The position numbers and the translations under genes were made by a program. Of a stretch of DNA of 64,000 nt, positions 28,589 to 37,296 are shown one piece after another. Numbering within the stretch: position 1 is the first letter of the stretch; each line of letters begins with the position of its first letter. Source of the stretch: Pseudoalteromonas fuliginea (lineage in GTDB: Bacteria; Pseudomonadota; Gammaproteobacteria; Enterobacterales; Alteromonadaceae); NCBI RefSeq assembly GCF_000690055.1, contig NZ_JJNZ01000038.1, positions 1 through 64,000 on the forward strand, given 5' to 3'. Under the pieces are notes generated by a model that ran no database searches, had not been told where the DNA came from, and worked only from the letters and a program-made list of their open reading frames with translations.

Positions 28589-28897
28589 GTGATTATTAAA
28601 ATTATTATCGTACTGTTGTTAATATTTATACTTTTTAACTTATTTAGAGCATTGTTTATTATGGTGTCAGGGAAAACTGAGGGACGACCTATGTCTCACT
28701 TTTTAGGTCGTCGCGTATTGTTTTCGGTCGTTGTTTTAGTTGTTGTTATTGCAGCGCTTAAACTTGGTTTTATTAAAGCAAATAATTCGCCAATAAACGC
28801 TACAGCACATATACAAATACAAACAAACACAGCCACACCACATCTACAAAGTGCCAATACCAAGCAGCTGCTTGAAAAGCAAAGTGCTTATCTTTAG
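28589..28897 (+). CDS. DUF2909-like small membrane protein
   Basis: A GTG-initiated frame of 102 residues with two hydrophobic helices (about 2-24 and 46-64) separated by MVSGKTEGRPMSHFLGRRVL. This matches the twin-transmembrane DUF2909 proteins encoded in many gammaproteobacterial oxidase clusters between surf1 and cox3. Those I recall are near 70 residues; here the frame runs on about 30 residues antisense to the 3' end of cox3. The conserved part ends near residue 68. A start further right would lose the first helix. Confidence 0.7.
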   Translation: MIIKIIIVLLLIFILFNLFRALFIMVSGKTEGRPMSHFLGRRVLFSVVVLVVVIAALKLGFIKANNSPINATAHIQIQTNTATPHLQSANTKQLLEKQSAYL

Positions 28898-29675
28898 TAA
28901 AGTGCCCTTTTAATATCCGTAAAAATATTACAAATAAAAGTACGGTTCCTAGCGTTACATGCATGCCATGAAAACCAGTCAATAAAAAGAACGTATTACC
29001 GTAAATGCCCGCATCTAGCGTTAGATTAAGGTCATTATATGCATGCATGTACTCCTCAACTTGCAGCCCTAAAAAGCAAACGCCCAATAAAATAGTAGCG
29101 CCTAAAAAAACCTTAAGTGGAGTGCGTTTATTGTTTTCCATCGCTACGTGGGCAAAATGTAAAGTAACTGAGGAAGTAAGCAGTATTAAGGTATTTATAA
29201 GTGGTAAGCCTTGCCAGCCCATAGCTTGAGTAGTTTCGCCAGCAGGTGTTGAAACTAGCGGCCAAACGGCTTCAAAAGTAGGCCATAATACCTCGTTAGT
29301 CATTGCATTATTGCCTGCGCCTCCAAGCCAAGGTACCGACAATACCCGTGCATAAAAAAGCGCACCAAAAAAGGCCATAAAAAACATAACTTCAGAAAAA
29401 ATAAACCAGCTCATACCTTGTCTAAAAGAGCGATCCATTTGTGCTGAGTACAAACCTTGGTCCGACTCACTAATTACATTTTTAAACCAGCTAAACAACA
29501 TATACACAAGTACAGCAATACCGGCATAAAGCAGATAAACCCCGCTACCACCTTCTTTACCTACACTCATAACTGTTAAGCCTGCCCCTACTGCAATAAA
29601 AAACAATGCAACAGCACCTACAATAGGCCACGGGCTTTGCTCAGGTACATAATAATGCTCATATTCTTGATTCAT
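28800..29675 (-). CDS. ctaE: Cytochrome c oxidase subunit III
   Basis: About 291 residues from the ATG at 29675, chosen because AGGAG lies about 8 bases upstream; the frame extends seven codons further. Seven hydrophobic helices and family motifs GMSWFIFSEVMFFMAFFGA, TGFHGMHVTLGT, and WYWHFVDVVWLCLFVFVYV at the C-terminus. It stabilises subunit I and the proton channel of the aa3-type oxidase. It lies 35 bases downstream of cox11. The last 98 bases overlap the convergent DUF2909-like frame. Confidence 0.95.
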   Translation of the reverse strand: MNQEYEHYYVPEQSPWPIVGAVALFFIAVGAGLTVMSVGKEGGSGVYLLYAGIAVLVYMLFSWFKNVISESDQGLYSAQMDRSFRQGMSWFIFSEVMFFMAFFGALFYARVLSVPWLGGAGNNAMTNEVLWPTFEAVWPLVSTPAGETTQAMGWQGLPLINTLILLTSSVTLHFAHVAMENNKRTPLKVFLGATILLGVCFLGLQVEEYMHAYNDLNLTLDAGIYGNTFFLLTGFHGMHVTLGTVLLFVIFLRILKGHFTKDKHFAFQAAAWYWHFVDVVWLCLFVFVYVL

Positions 29676-29710
29676 TTTATTTACTCCTAGTTTCACACTA
29701 GTTTAAAAAG

Positions 29711-30241
29711 CTAGTTATTACTTGCCACCAGCTGTTCACTAATATCAAATACGGTATAAGATAAAGTTAATTCTTCAATATCGCTTGGCAGTGCGGTATC
29801 AACATAAAAAAGCAATTTAAATTCAAGTTCTTCCCCTGCTTTTAGAGGTTGCTGATCAAAGCAAAAACAGGCTATTTTATGTAAATACTTTGCCGCTTTA
29901 CCTGGTGAGACTGATGGTACAGCCTGCATTACTTTATCTAGGTTGCTGCTATTTTTAGCACTAAACATTACCTCACGCATTGCACCTGGTTTTACCACTA
30001 CACTGTATTCTTTTGATTTAACTTCAAACGGTGCACCACTTTGTGTGTGAGTAGTAAAGCTAACGCCGACTTCTCGGTTTTGTACTATTTGTGTACTTTG
30101 CTCTGCTTGCTCAAGCGAAGGCTTTCCATTAAGCCCTGTTACATCACAAAACACGTCATACAAAGGTACTAAAGCAAAGGCAAAGGCAAACATGCCTATG
30201 CAAATAAGTACCAAACGTTTGAGTAGCGGTGTGTGTGTCAT
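29711..30241 (-). CDS. ctaG: Cytochrome c oxidase assembly protein CtaG/Cox11
   Basis: Copper chaperone for the CuB site of subunit I. The 176-residue protein has one N-terminal helix (LVLICIGMFAFAFALVPLYDVFCDVTGLNG) and a periplasmic Ig-like domain ending in the copper-binding CFCF motif (HKIACFCFDQQPLKAGE) and DLPVFFYVDP-type tail (LLFYVDTALPSDIEELTLSYT). It overlaps the cox1 stop by one base. Confidence 0.94.
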   Translation of the reverse strand: MTHTPLLKRLVLICIGMFAFAFALVPLYDVFCDVTGLNGKPSLEQAEQSTQIVQNREVGVSFTTHTQSGAPFEVKSKEYSVVVKPGAMREVMFSAKNSSNLDKVMQAVPSVSPGKAAKYLHKIACFCFDQQPLKAGEELEFKLLFYVDTALPSDIEELTLSYTVFDISEQLVASNN

Positions 30242-31833
30242 TACTTAATAACCGGCGGCGTAGAAAAAGTATGATATGGCGCTGGAGAGTCAACTTCCCA
30301 CTCAAGCCCTTCAGCCCCTTCCCATACTTTTGCAGGCACTTTATCACCGCCACGCGCGCATTTAATTACCACAGCTACAAACAACAATTGCGATAAACCA
30401 AAGGCAAACCCACCAATACTTATGATTGCATTAAAGTCGGCAAATTGAAGAGCGTAATCGGGAATCCGACGCGGCATACCGGCAAGCCCTACAAAATGCA
30501 TAGGAAAAAACAGTACGTTCACGCTCACCAGCGATAGCCAAAAATGCCATTTAGCCAATGTGATATTAAACATATTGCCTGTCCACTTGGGCAGCCAGTA
30601 ATAGGCCCCCGCCATTATCGAAAATACAGCCCCTGTTACTAATACATAATGAAAGTGCGCCACTACAAAATAAGTATCGTGATATTGAAAGTCAGCAGGT
30701 GTAATTGCCAGCATCAATCCCGAAAAACCACCTAAGGTAAACAGCACAATAAACGCAATACTAAAAAGCATTGGCACTTCAAAAGTTATTGAGCCTTTCC
30801 ACATTGTGGCAACCCAATTAAATACTTTTACTCCTGTAGGTACCGATATAAGCATGGTCGCGTACATAAAAAACAACTCGCCAGCGACCGGCATCCCAGT
30901 GGTAAACATATGATGAGCCCATACAATAAAGCTCAATAGTGCTATGGAGGATGTGGCGTATACCATTGAGGCATAGCCAAAAAGTTTTTTACGAGAAAAG
31001 GTAGGTACTATTGTAGATATAATGCCAAAGGCAGGAAGAATCATTATGTACACTTCAGGGTGACCAAAAAACCAAAAAATGTGCTGAAACATCACCGGGT
31101 CGCCACCGCCTGCAGCATCAAAAAAGCTGGTCGCAAAGTACTTATCGGTAAGTACCATAGTGACAGCCCCTGCAAGCACTGGCATTACCGCAATTAATAA
31201 AAAGGCAGTAATTAACCACGTCCATACAAATAAGGGCAACTTCATCCATGTCATGCCGGGGGCACGTAAGTTCACTATGGTTACAATCACATTGATTGCG
31301 CCCATTATTGAGCTAATCCCCATAATATGTACGGCAAATACAAACAATGCAGTATTATCATTACTGTATGTTGTGGACAATGGTGCATAAAAAGTCCAGC
31401 CAAATGCAGGGCCCCCACCAGGCATAAATAACGATGCCAATAGGATTAAAAACGCAAACGGTAAAATCCAAAAGCTCCAGTTATTCATTCTTGGCAATGC
31501 CATATCTGGCGCGCCAATCATGAGTGGTATCATCCAGTTAGCAAGGCCTGTAAAGGCGGGCATAACCGCACCAAACACCATAATTAAACCATGCACTGTG
31601 GTCATTTGATTAAAAAAGTGAGGGTCGACCAACTGTAAGCCTGGTTGAAATAATTCAGCCCTGATCACCATAGCCATTGCGCCACCAATTAAGAACATGG
31701 TCAGCGAAAAAATTAAATATAAACTACCTATATCTTTATGATTAGTTGTGTAAAGCCAGCGTTTAAAACCTTTAGCTGGGTGATGAGCATGATGAGCTTC
31801 ATTGGCGTTAGGTTGTTCTACTATGCTACTCAT
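30241..31833 (-). CDS. ctaD: Cytochrome c oxidase subunit I
   Basis: Catalytic subunit holding heme a and the heme a3-CuB centre. The 530-residue protein has twelve helices. Ligand motifs seen: [12 protein letters not shown] (heme a His), the cross-linked His-Tyr in [12 protein letters not shown], the CuB pair WAHHMFTTG, and the heme ligands [28 protein letters not shown] and the K and D channel segments are also present. Cox2, cox11 and cox3 flank it in one operon, the standard aa3-type layout. Confidence 0.97.
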   Translation of the reverse strand: MSSIVEQPNANEAHHAHHPAKGFKRWLYTTNHKDIGSLYLIFSLTMFLIGGAMAMVIRAELFQPGLQLVDPHFFNQMTTVHGLIMVFGAVMPAFTGLANWMIPLMIGAPDMALPRMNNWSFWILPFAFLILLASLFMPGGGPAFGWTFYAPLSTTYSNDNTALFVFAVHIMGISSIMGAINVIVTIVNLRAPGMTWMKLPLFVWTWLITAFLLIAVMPVLAGAVTMVLTDKYFATSFFDAAGGGDPVMFQHIFWFFGHPEVYIMILPAFGIISTIVPTFSRKKLFGYASMVYATSSIALLSFIVWAHHMFTTGMPVAGELFFMYATMLISVPTGVKVFNWVATMWKGSITFEVPMLFSIAFIVLFTLGGFSGLMLAITPADFQYHDTYFVVAHFHYVLVTGAVFSIMAGAYYWLPKWTGNMFNITLAKWHFWLSLVSVNVLFFPMHFVGLAGMPRRIPDYALQFADFNAIISIGGFAFGLSQLLFVAVVIKCARGGDKVPAKVWEGAEGLEWEVDSPAPYHTFSTPPVIK

Positions 31834-32975
31834 TAGTTCGCCTCCACTTTGGCATCAAGTGCTGTCTGTATTTGACTCGGTTGAATAACATCACCCGTAT
31901 CATTACCCCACGCATTACGTTTATAAGTAATAACCGCAGCTAATTGCTTTATAGATAACTGCTTGGCAAAAGCTTGCATTGCCGTACCGGGTCGTCCATG
32001 GATAACTACATCAATGTGATCTTTTATATCGCCAAGCACTATCGGACTGCCTTTAAGTGCAGGAAATACACCCGGTAACCCCATGCCCGTAGGCTGATGG
32101 CACGCTGCACAATTAGCCATATATACTTGTTCGCCTAAAGTCATTAACTCTTCTTTTGGGAGGGTTTTATCAAGTAATGCGGCATCTGCCAGCGCAGCTT
32201 TCTGCTTCGCCTGCTTTGCATCTGCAAGCCATGTTTTAAAATCAGCCTCAGATTTAACGACCACCACAACGGGCATAAAGCCATGGTCTTTACCACACAA
32301 CTCAGCACATTGGCCTCGGTAAGTACCTTCTTCGTTTATGTTCGTCCATGTTTCGTTTATAAAGCCGGGGTTCGCATCTTTTTTAACTGCAAAATCAGGT
32401 ACCCACCAAGAGTGAATAACATCATCAGAAGTCATTAAAAATCGTACTTTTTGATTTATTGGCAGTACAAGAGGCTTATCAACCTCAAGTAAGTAGTTAG
32501 GGTTTTTATCTGCAAGATTCGCGATTTCATCTTGCGGGGTAGATAAAATAGAGTAGAACTCTACATCTTCGCCCATATATTCATAATGCCATTTCCATTG
32601 CGAACCCGTAATTTTAATAGTGAGATCAGCTTTACTGGCATCTTCCATTGCAATAAGGGTTTTAGTGGCTGGTACTGCCATAGCAATTAAAATAACAAAC
32701 GGAATTGCAGTCCAAAGTATTTCTACTTTAGTGCTTTCGTGAAATTGGGCAGGTACAGCCCCTTTAGATTTACGGTGATGAATAAGTGCCCAAAACATAA
32801 TTGCGAACACTATCACCCCAATCACACAACATATTATAAATATGGTCATGTGCAGCTGATATACATTATTGCTTATATCGGTTACGCCTTTGCGCATATT
32901 GTATTGGCTGTTCGCCAAAACTGAGTGCGAAAAAACACATAATATAAGCCACAAGGTAGAGGTCAGTTTACCCAT
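31833..32975 (-). CDS. ctaC: Cytochrome c oxidase subunit II with fused cytochrome c
   Basis: A 380-residue protein: signal peptide (to about residue 21), two membrane helices (about 45-66 and 90-110), the cupredoxin domain with CuA ligands ([11 protein letters not shown], then [14 protein letters not shown]), and a C-terminal cytochrome c domain with heme motif CAACHQPTG and a later Met ([11 protein letters not shown]). A caa3-like fused form takes electrons from soluble or membrane cytochromes directly. AAAGGAG lies 7 bases before the ATG. It is the first gene of the oxidase operon. Confidence 0.95.
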   Translation of the reverse strand: MGKLTSTLWLILCVFSHSVLANSQYNMRKGVTDISNNVYQLHMTIFIICCVIGVIVFAIMFWALIHHRKSKGAVPAQFHESTKVEILWTAIPFVILIAMAVPATKTLIAMEDASKADLTIKITGSQWKWHYEYMGEDVEFYSILSTPQDEIANLADKNPNYLLEVDKPLVLPINQKVRFLMTSDDVIHSWWVPDFAVKKDANPGFINETWTNINEEGTYRGQCAELCGKDHGFMPVVVVVKSEADFKTWLADAKQAKQKAALADAALLDKTLPKEELMTLGEQVYMANCAACHQPTGMGLPGVFPALKGSPIVLGDIKDHIDVVIHGRPGTAMQAFAKQLSIKQLAAVITYKRNAWGNDTGDVIQPSQIQTALDAKVEAN

Positions 32976-33391
32976 GTGACGGCTCCTTTGATGCTATTGC
33001 GAATGCAAAGCGAAGAGGCATACGGCTTAAACGCCAATTCGTTATTTTTATTTTTTTAGCCAATCTTATTTAATATTGATTGGTTTTGCTGCGCCAACAA
33101 CGAGTTTGTGTATATTGTGTGTTCTCAAAACTAAAAAGCTGTGAGTTATTATTAGCTCAGCACATTAATAATTAGCTAAAAAACGAACAACAAGCAAGTT
33201 TTAGTATAAAAAACAATCAGGTGATATTGAGTAATTAATAAAAAATCAGTAATCAACAGGAAGTTCGAAATATGAGCAAAACAAAGGGGTTTAACGCATT
33301 CTGAGGGGGAAAATATAAGTGCAAAAAAATTTACAGCTAAAATAATTAGTTGGCTGTTTACGTCCTATTTTTAGTGCTAATGTTAAAACAA
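32976..33391. other. Spacer carrying the oxidase operon promoter
   Basis: Non-coding AT-rich DNA of about 420 bases. It holds an inverted repeat CCAATC (33060-33065) and GATTGG (33078-33083) with a 12-base AT loop, which could be an operator or leader hairpin for the leftward oxidase operon. I could not fix a confident promoter. A ten-codon ATG frame with a ribosome-site-like AGGAAG exists at 33271 but matches nothing. Confidence 0.4.
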
Positions 33392-33414
33392 AAATGCGTG
33401 CTAAAAAGCACGCA
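33392..33414 (-). terminator. Terminator downstream of lexA
   Basis: AAATGCGTGC, loop TAAAAA, GCACGCATTT, 22 bases past the lexA stop on the minus strand, with U-rich sequence after the stem. Confidence 0.8.
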
Positions 33415-33435
33415 TTTATAAAAATAAATTAAAAA

Positions 33436-34053
33436 CTACATCCAATCAGCGTTACGAATAACTCCAACGGCTAAACCTTCTATATTAAAAGATTCATTTT
33501 CTAGATCAACTTCAATTGGCGAAAAGTCGTCATTCTCAGCATGCAATAATACTTTTCGGCCTGCTTTTTCAAACCGCTTTACGGTAACATCATCATCAAC
33601 ACGAGCAACTACAACTTGTCCATTTTCTGCAACTTGAGTTTTATGCACAGCTAACAAATCACCATCCATAATACCTATATCTTTCATGCTCATACCGTTA
33701 ACGCGCAATAAAAAATCAGCAGCCGGTTTAAACATTAATGGATCAATTTTACAATGACTCTCAACGTGCTCTTGCGCCAAAATAGGCTCTCCCGCTGCGA
33801 CTCGCCCGATAAGAGGTAAACCTAACTGTTCAGGCTCTTCTTCCTCAACAAGTTGAATACCTCGGCTTGCACCTGGTTTCATCTTAATAGCACCTTTTTT
33901 AGCAAGCGCTTTTAAATGCTCTTCAGCAGCATTGGCACTTTTAAAGCCTAATGTTTGTGCAATTTCAGCACGTGTAGGAGGCATACCAGTGTCTTTAATA
34001 AAAACTTTAACTAATTCGAGAATTTGAGCTTGGCGCTTCGTTAATGGTCGCAT
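33436..34053 (-). CDS. lexA: SOS repressor LexA
   Basis: Repressor of the SOS regulon, inactivated by RecA-stimulated self-cleavage. The 205-residue protein has an N-terminal winged helix ([38 protein letters not shown]), the Ala-Gly cleavage site at about 87-88 in GRVAAGEPI, catalytic Ser122 in NGMSMKDIG and Lys159 in DDVTVKRF. Length equals the usual 202-206. It is autoregulated: two LexA-type boxes lie between the start codon and position 34098. The genes in front of it are not dinF; the MATE gene is elsewhere in this window. Confidence 0.96.
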   Translation of the reverse strand: MRPLTKRQAQILELVKVFIKDTGMPPTRAEIAQTLGFKSANAAEEHLKALAKKGAIKMKPGASRGIQLVEEEEPEQLGLPLIGRVAAGEPILAQEHVESHCKIDPLMFKPAADFLLRVNGMSMKDIGIMDGDLLAVHKTQVAENGQVVVARVDDDVTVKRFEKAGRKVLLHAENDDFSPIEVDLENESFNIEGLAVGVIRNADWM

Positions 34054-34057
34054 ACAA

Positions 34058-34098
34058 CTGGTTTTCCATACAGTACATTTAACTGTGAGTATATACAG
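34058..34098 (-). promoter_or_regulatory. Two LexA (SOS) boxes at lexA
   Basis: The distal site 34083-34098 reads CTGTATATACTCACAG on the minus strand, a perfect CTGT-N8-ACAG. The proximal site 34058-34073, CTGG-N8-ACAG on the plus strand, has one mismatch and sits 4 bases before the lexA start codon. Two boxes at lexA are also known in E. coli, so negative autoregulation is expected. Confidence 0.85.
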
Positions 34099-34316
34099 TT
34101 AAATAAAAATCGCAAATTTAAATTACATTGATTGCTTGCTGTTAATAAATCACTTTTACACTTATGTAGAAACAACGAATGTTTACATAAAATAAACATT
34201 TGTATCTTTATATTTACGATTAAGGGCTAATTTGATGACAGCCACATGTTAATAAATTGAAAACAACTTATTAACATGTACACTTTATGTGTACAAACAC
34301 TTAAAAGGATTATCAA

Positions 34317-35807
34317 ATGAAAAAATATTCACCATTGTTTATTGGCTTATTGTTTAGCGGCTATGCGTATGCCCAAGTCCCACTTTTCGAAGTGCAGCAC
34401 TCTAACTTTACGCAAAACATTAATAAAGAAGGTAATGCTCAATCTCAATTTGGGCAACCGCTTTTCGAACTAAGCGCAAAAACCAATGCATTCTTTTTAC
34501 CTGTTCAGGGAAGTGACATTGAATTTATCAAAAGTACAGCAAGTACATCAGCAACTGGTAACTTAATCTGGGTAGGTAAAAGCTTAGATGGTGACGAAGT
34601 AACACTGATAAAATCTACAAAGGGGATTTCTGGTACGATAAAGGTAAATGAACATGTTTATAAATTGCAACCGAATAAACATTCTGGTCATAATTTTATT
34701 GAATTAGATCCTGCCAAGCAACCTGCTGAGCATGCACCCGATTATCAACAATCTAATAACACTATTTCAATCAGTGAACAAATTTTAACAGAACAAAGCT
34801 TCCAAACAGCTATGGCAACTAACGCGCAAAGCAATATTAGCTTACTCGTTTTATACACCCCAGCCGCAGAACAAAAATCTAGTGATATTAATAGCTTGAT
34901 TGATCTTGCAATAGTAGAGACTAATCAGGGTTACCAAAACTCAGGTGTCAATGCAGTTGTTAGTTTGGCCCATGTAAGCCGAGTTAATTATACTGAAGCT
35001 ACAAATTCAGGTACGGATTTAAATCGTTTAGCTGCCAAAAACGATGGTTATATGGATGAAGCGCACACACTACGAGATCAATACGGTGCTGATGTAGTCA
35101 TATTAATAAACGACGTTAACGGCTACTGTGGCCAAGCCAAAGCAATTGGTGCAAATGCTAACAGCGCATTTGCGATGGTTGATTATGACTGTGCAACCGG
35201 CTATTACTCTTTCGGTCATGAAATTGGTCATTTACAAGGTGCTCGTCATAACCCTGAAAACGATCCATCAACATCTCCTTATTCGTTCGGCCATGGTTAT
35301 CAGCAACCTCAATCACAATGGCGTTCAGTAATGGCTTATAACTGTACAAATAACTGCACAAGAATCAATTACTGGTCAAATCCAAACAAATCATACAGCG
35401 GAAGTGTTATGGGAACTCCATCAAAACACGATAACGCTAGAGTCTTAAATTTAACAAACCCAACAATTGCAAATTTTAGATCTGCATCTAGCCCACCGGT
35501 AAATAACAATACACTGCAAAATAACCAATCTATCGTTGTTAGTGGTGATCGAAACAGTGAGCAATTGTTTACTTTTACAGTGCCAAGTGAAGCTGAGCAA
35601 GTCACATTTTCGACCTCTAATGGCACTGGGGATGTTGACCTACATGTAAAATATAATGCAATTGCAACGAGCAGTAACTACGATTGCCGACCGTATAAAA
35701 ACGGAAATAATGAAAGCTGTAGCGACACCCGCACTGGTAATTACTCTATTATGATTAAAGGCTACAGTGCTTTTAGTAATGTCGAGTTAATAGCTAGTTA
35801 CCAATAA
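34317..35807 (+). CDS. Secreted metzincin-type zinc metalloprotease with PPC domain
   Basis: A 496-residue exported protease. The signal peptide is MKKYSPLFIGLLFSGYAYAQ. The catalytic domain (about 172-390) contains the extended zinc motif HEIGHLQGARH (301-311, HExxHxxGxxH), preceded by a Tyr-rich FSFGHE region and followed by the Met-turn SVMAYNC (Met339), so it belongs with the reprolysin/M12-like metzincins. Two Cys pairs (CGQ, DCA and YNCTNNC) may form disulphides. A pre-peptidase C-terminal domain (about 400-495, DRNSEQLFTFTVPSEAEQ, GTGDVDLHVKY) is typical of secreted marine proteases and is usually trimmed. A stable terminator hairpin follows. Confidence 0.88.
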   Translation: MKKYSPLFIGLLFSGYAYAQVPLFEVQHSNFTQNINKEGNAQSQFGQPLFELSAKTNAFFLPVQGSDIEFIKSTASTSATGNLIWVGKSLDGDEVTLIKSTKGISGTIKVNEHVYKLQPNKHSGHNFIELDPAKQPAEHAPDYQQSNNTISISEQILTEQSFQTAMATNAQSNISLLVLYTPAAEQKSSDINSLIDLAIVETNQGYQNSGVNAVVSLAHVSRVNYTEATNSGTDLNRLAAKNDGYMDEAHTLRDQYGADVVILINDVNGYCGQAKAIGANANSAFAMVDYDCATGYYSFGHEIGHLQGARHNPENDPSTSPYSFGHGYQQPQSQWRSVMAYNCTNNCTRINYWSNPNKSYSGSVMGTPSKHDNARVLNLTNPTIANFRSASSPPVNNNTLQNNQSIVVSGDRNSEQLFTFTVPSEAEQVTFSTSNGTGDVDLHVKYNAIATSSNYDCRPYKNGNNESCSDTRTGNYSIMIKGYSAFSNVELIASYQ

Positions 35808-35814
35808 AAGATCT

Positions 35815-35861
35815 GGCTAAGTATAAGCAAGTAACATTATGCTGCTTGCTTATATTTAGCC
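35815..35861. terminator. Long hairpin after the metalloprotease gene
   Basis: GGCTAAGTATAAGCAAG (35815-35831) pairs with CTTGCTTATATTTAGCC (35845-35861) over 17 positions with one G-T pair; the loop is 13 bases. No U run follows closely, so it may also act in mRNA stability. Confidence 0.65.
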
Positions 35862-36041
35862 TAGGGCGATTTCTTCTTTACTGCTCGATTGTATCAATAA
35901 ACTACGATATCCCTATTATTACTTCTTACTATCCGCCTCACGCTATCTGGCTATAAATTTAGATCCACTTTTTTATTTTCATTATCTTAACTTTATGAAA
36001 ATATAAGCCATATTTTTACTACTATTTTAAAAGGTAAGCTT

Positions 36042-36482
36042 ATGAGTATTTGGTATCAACCTGTTACTTTAGAGTTTTGCAAACAGCTAGATGAGGGTAT
36101 AAACGGCCAAGGTACACTAATGAAAACCATGGGAATTGAAATTACCGAAATTGGTGATGATTACCTCGTAGCAACTATGCCTGCCATACCAGCGCATCAT
36201 AATCCAATGGGCATGGTGCATGGAGGAGCCAACGTAGTGCTTGCCGAAACAGTAGCAAGTTATGCAGCTAACTTCGTAGTCGACTTCACTCAGTTTTATT
36301 GTGTCGGACAAGAAATTAGCGCCAGTCACTTAAAAGCATCTCGTAATGGTACTTTAACAGCCACCGCAAAAGCGTTTCATATTGGTAAGCGTAGTTCAGT
36401 CTGGGAAATAAAAATTACTAATAGTCGAAACGAGCTTTGCTGCGTATCAAGAATGACCGCAGCCGTAGTAGAGCGAAGATAA
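36042..36482 (+). CDS. PaaI-type hotdog-fold thioesterase
   Basis: A 146-residue acyl-CoA thioesterase of the PaaI/YdiI group. The core shows GIEITEIGDDYLVATMPAI, the catalytic motif HHNPMGMVHGGANVVLAET (His and Glu on the central helix), GQEISASHLKAS, and VWEIKITNSRNELCCVSRMT. Members hydrolyse aromatic or long-chain acyl-CoAs (for example DHNA-CoA in menaquinone synthesis); no neighbouring pathway points to the substrate. It converges on the next gene with 10 bases between stops. Confidence 0.87.
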   Translation: MSIWYQPVTLEFCKQLDEGINGQGTLMKTMGIEITEIGDDYLVATMPAIPAHHNPMGMVHGGANVVLAETVASYAANFVVDFTQFYCVGQEISASHLKASRNGTLTATAKAFHIGKRSSVWEIKITNSRNELCCVSRMTAAVVERR

Positions 36483-36492
36483 TTACTTACTG

Positions 36493-36873
36493 TTACTTTT
36501 CGATTGGGTAAATTGTAATTTCCATACCCGCACCAATAGCAGATATACGTAATAATGTATCTGCATCTAAAGCTTGGTTAAAACACTTAGGCGATGTGCC
36601 TGATTCAAAACCAATATCAAACGTTCTACGTGAACAGCTTAACCATTGCTTTAGCGCGTTACGCGAACACGATTCAATAAGCTCACATATATGGTTTATT
36701 GCTTTGTCAGGCGTGTTTACTACACCTGTTGCTTCAATGCGGGCTAACTGACGGTATTCGTCTTTGTCATAATGTAAAACTGTAGCGACTTTTTTTAAGT
36801 CTGCCACTAGCACGCTAATATCCTGCTTTGATTCAAGCTCTAGATCTACATTTAAAAATTGAATTTCCGACAT
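36493..36873 (-). CDS. Conserved protein of unknown function, 126 residues
   Basis: A soluble protein without signal peptide: a beta-type start (EIQFLNVDLELESKQDISV), a helical middle (INHICELIESCSRNALKQW), and a mixed end (RTFDIGFESGTSPKCFNQALD then GAGMEITIYPIEK). The arrangement recalls DUF4279-type proteins, but I would not assert that family. It has its own promoter region and converges on the thioesterase gene. Confidence 0.55.
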   Translation of the reverse strand: MSEIQFLNVDLELESKQDISVLVADLKKVATVLHYDKDEYRQLARIEATGVVNTPDKAINHICELIESCSRNALKQWLSCSRRTFDIGFESGTSPKCFNQALDADTLLRISAIGAGMEITIYPIEK

Positions 36874-37131
36874 TGTTTGGTATTTATCCTCTAATGATTA
36901 CACCGCAAACTTTAACGCAGTTTTACTTTTATACCAAATCAACTATGTAATATAAGCTGTTTTATATGGTAAATAGATAGTTTTACGCATTTATAATCCA
37001 TTATTTAATATTTATCATTTTTAAGTACAAACAATACTTTTTTATAAACTCCATGGCCTGTTGGCCTTTGAGGATTAAAATTAAGTGAATTATTGTTTAA
37101 AAAAGTATAAAAAATAACCTTGACTTTCATG
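36874..37131. other. Divergent spacer before the TonB-dependent receptor
   Basis: AT-rich non-coding DNA. A -35-like TTGACT lies at 37120-37125. The left part holds the promoter of the leftward 126-residue gene. No small gene is evident. Confidence 0.5.
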
Positions 37132-37145
37132 TGCCACCGGTGGCA
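37132..37145 (+). promoter_or_regulatory. Perfect palindrome TGCCACCGGTGGCA, probable LacI-family operator
   Basis: A 14-bp perfect palindrome with a central CCGG, the form used by LacI/GalR repressors. It starts 7 bases after TTGACT (37120-37125) and ends before the AT-rich stretch TTTTAAAT (37146-37153), so it falls within the core promoter, where binding would block transcription of the receptor gene. No LacI-type regulator is encoded in this window. Confidence 0.75.
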
Positions 37146-37161
37146 TTTTAAATATGCGGGT

Positions 37162-37211
37162 TAAATACACTGTTTAATGAGGTGTATTTAAATAAAGCCA
37201 AACACACCTCA
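37162..37211 (+). promoter_or_regulatory. Two overlapping hairpins in the receptor leader
   Basis: TAAATACAC (37162-37170) pairs perfectly with GTGTATTTA (37182-37190). TGAGGTGT (37178-37185) pairs perfectly with ACACCTCA (37204-37211). The two stems share the GTGT segment, so they exclude each other. They lie 90-130 bases before the start codon, near the expected 5' end of the mRNA. Function is inferred only. Confidence 0.35.
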
Positions 37212-37296
37212 CTCATATTTACGCTTACTTATAACACAAAAAATAAGTGCAAAATCTGAACTGAGTGGCATTACCTAAATTCAGCAGGAACACACA

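Noticed and set aside
33271..33303. Ten-codon ATG frame with AGGAAG upstream in the cox2-lexA spacer
   Set aside because: Too short, no leader-peptide codon pattern and no attenuator after it in the same direction.
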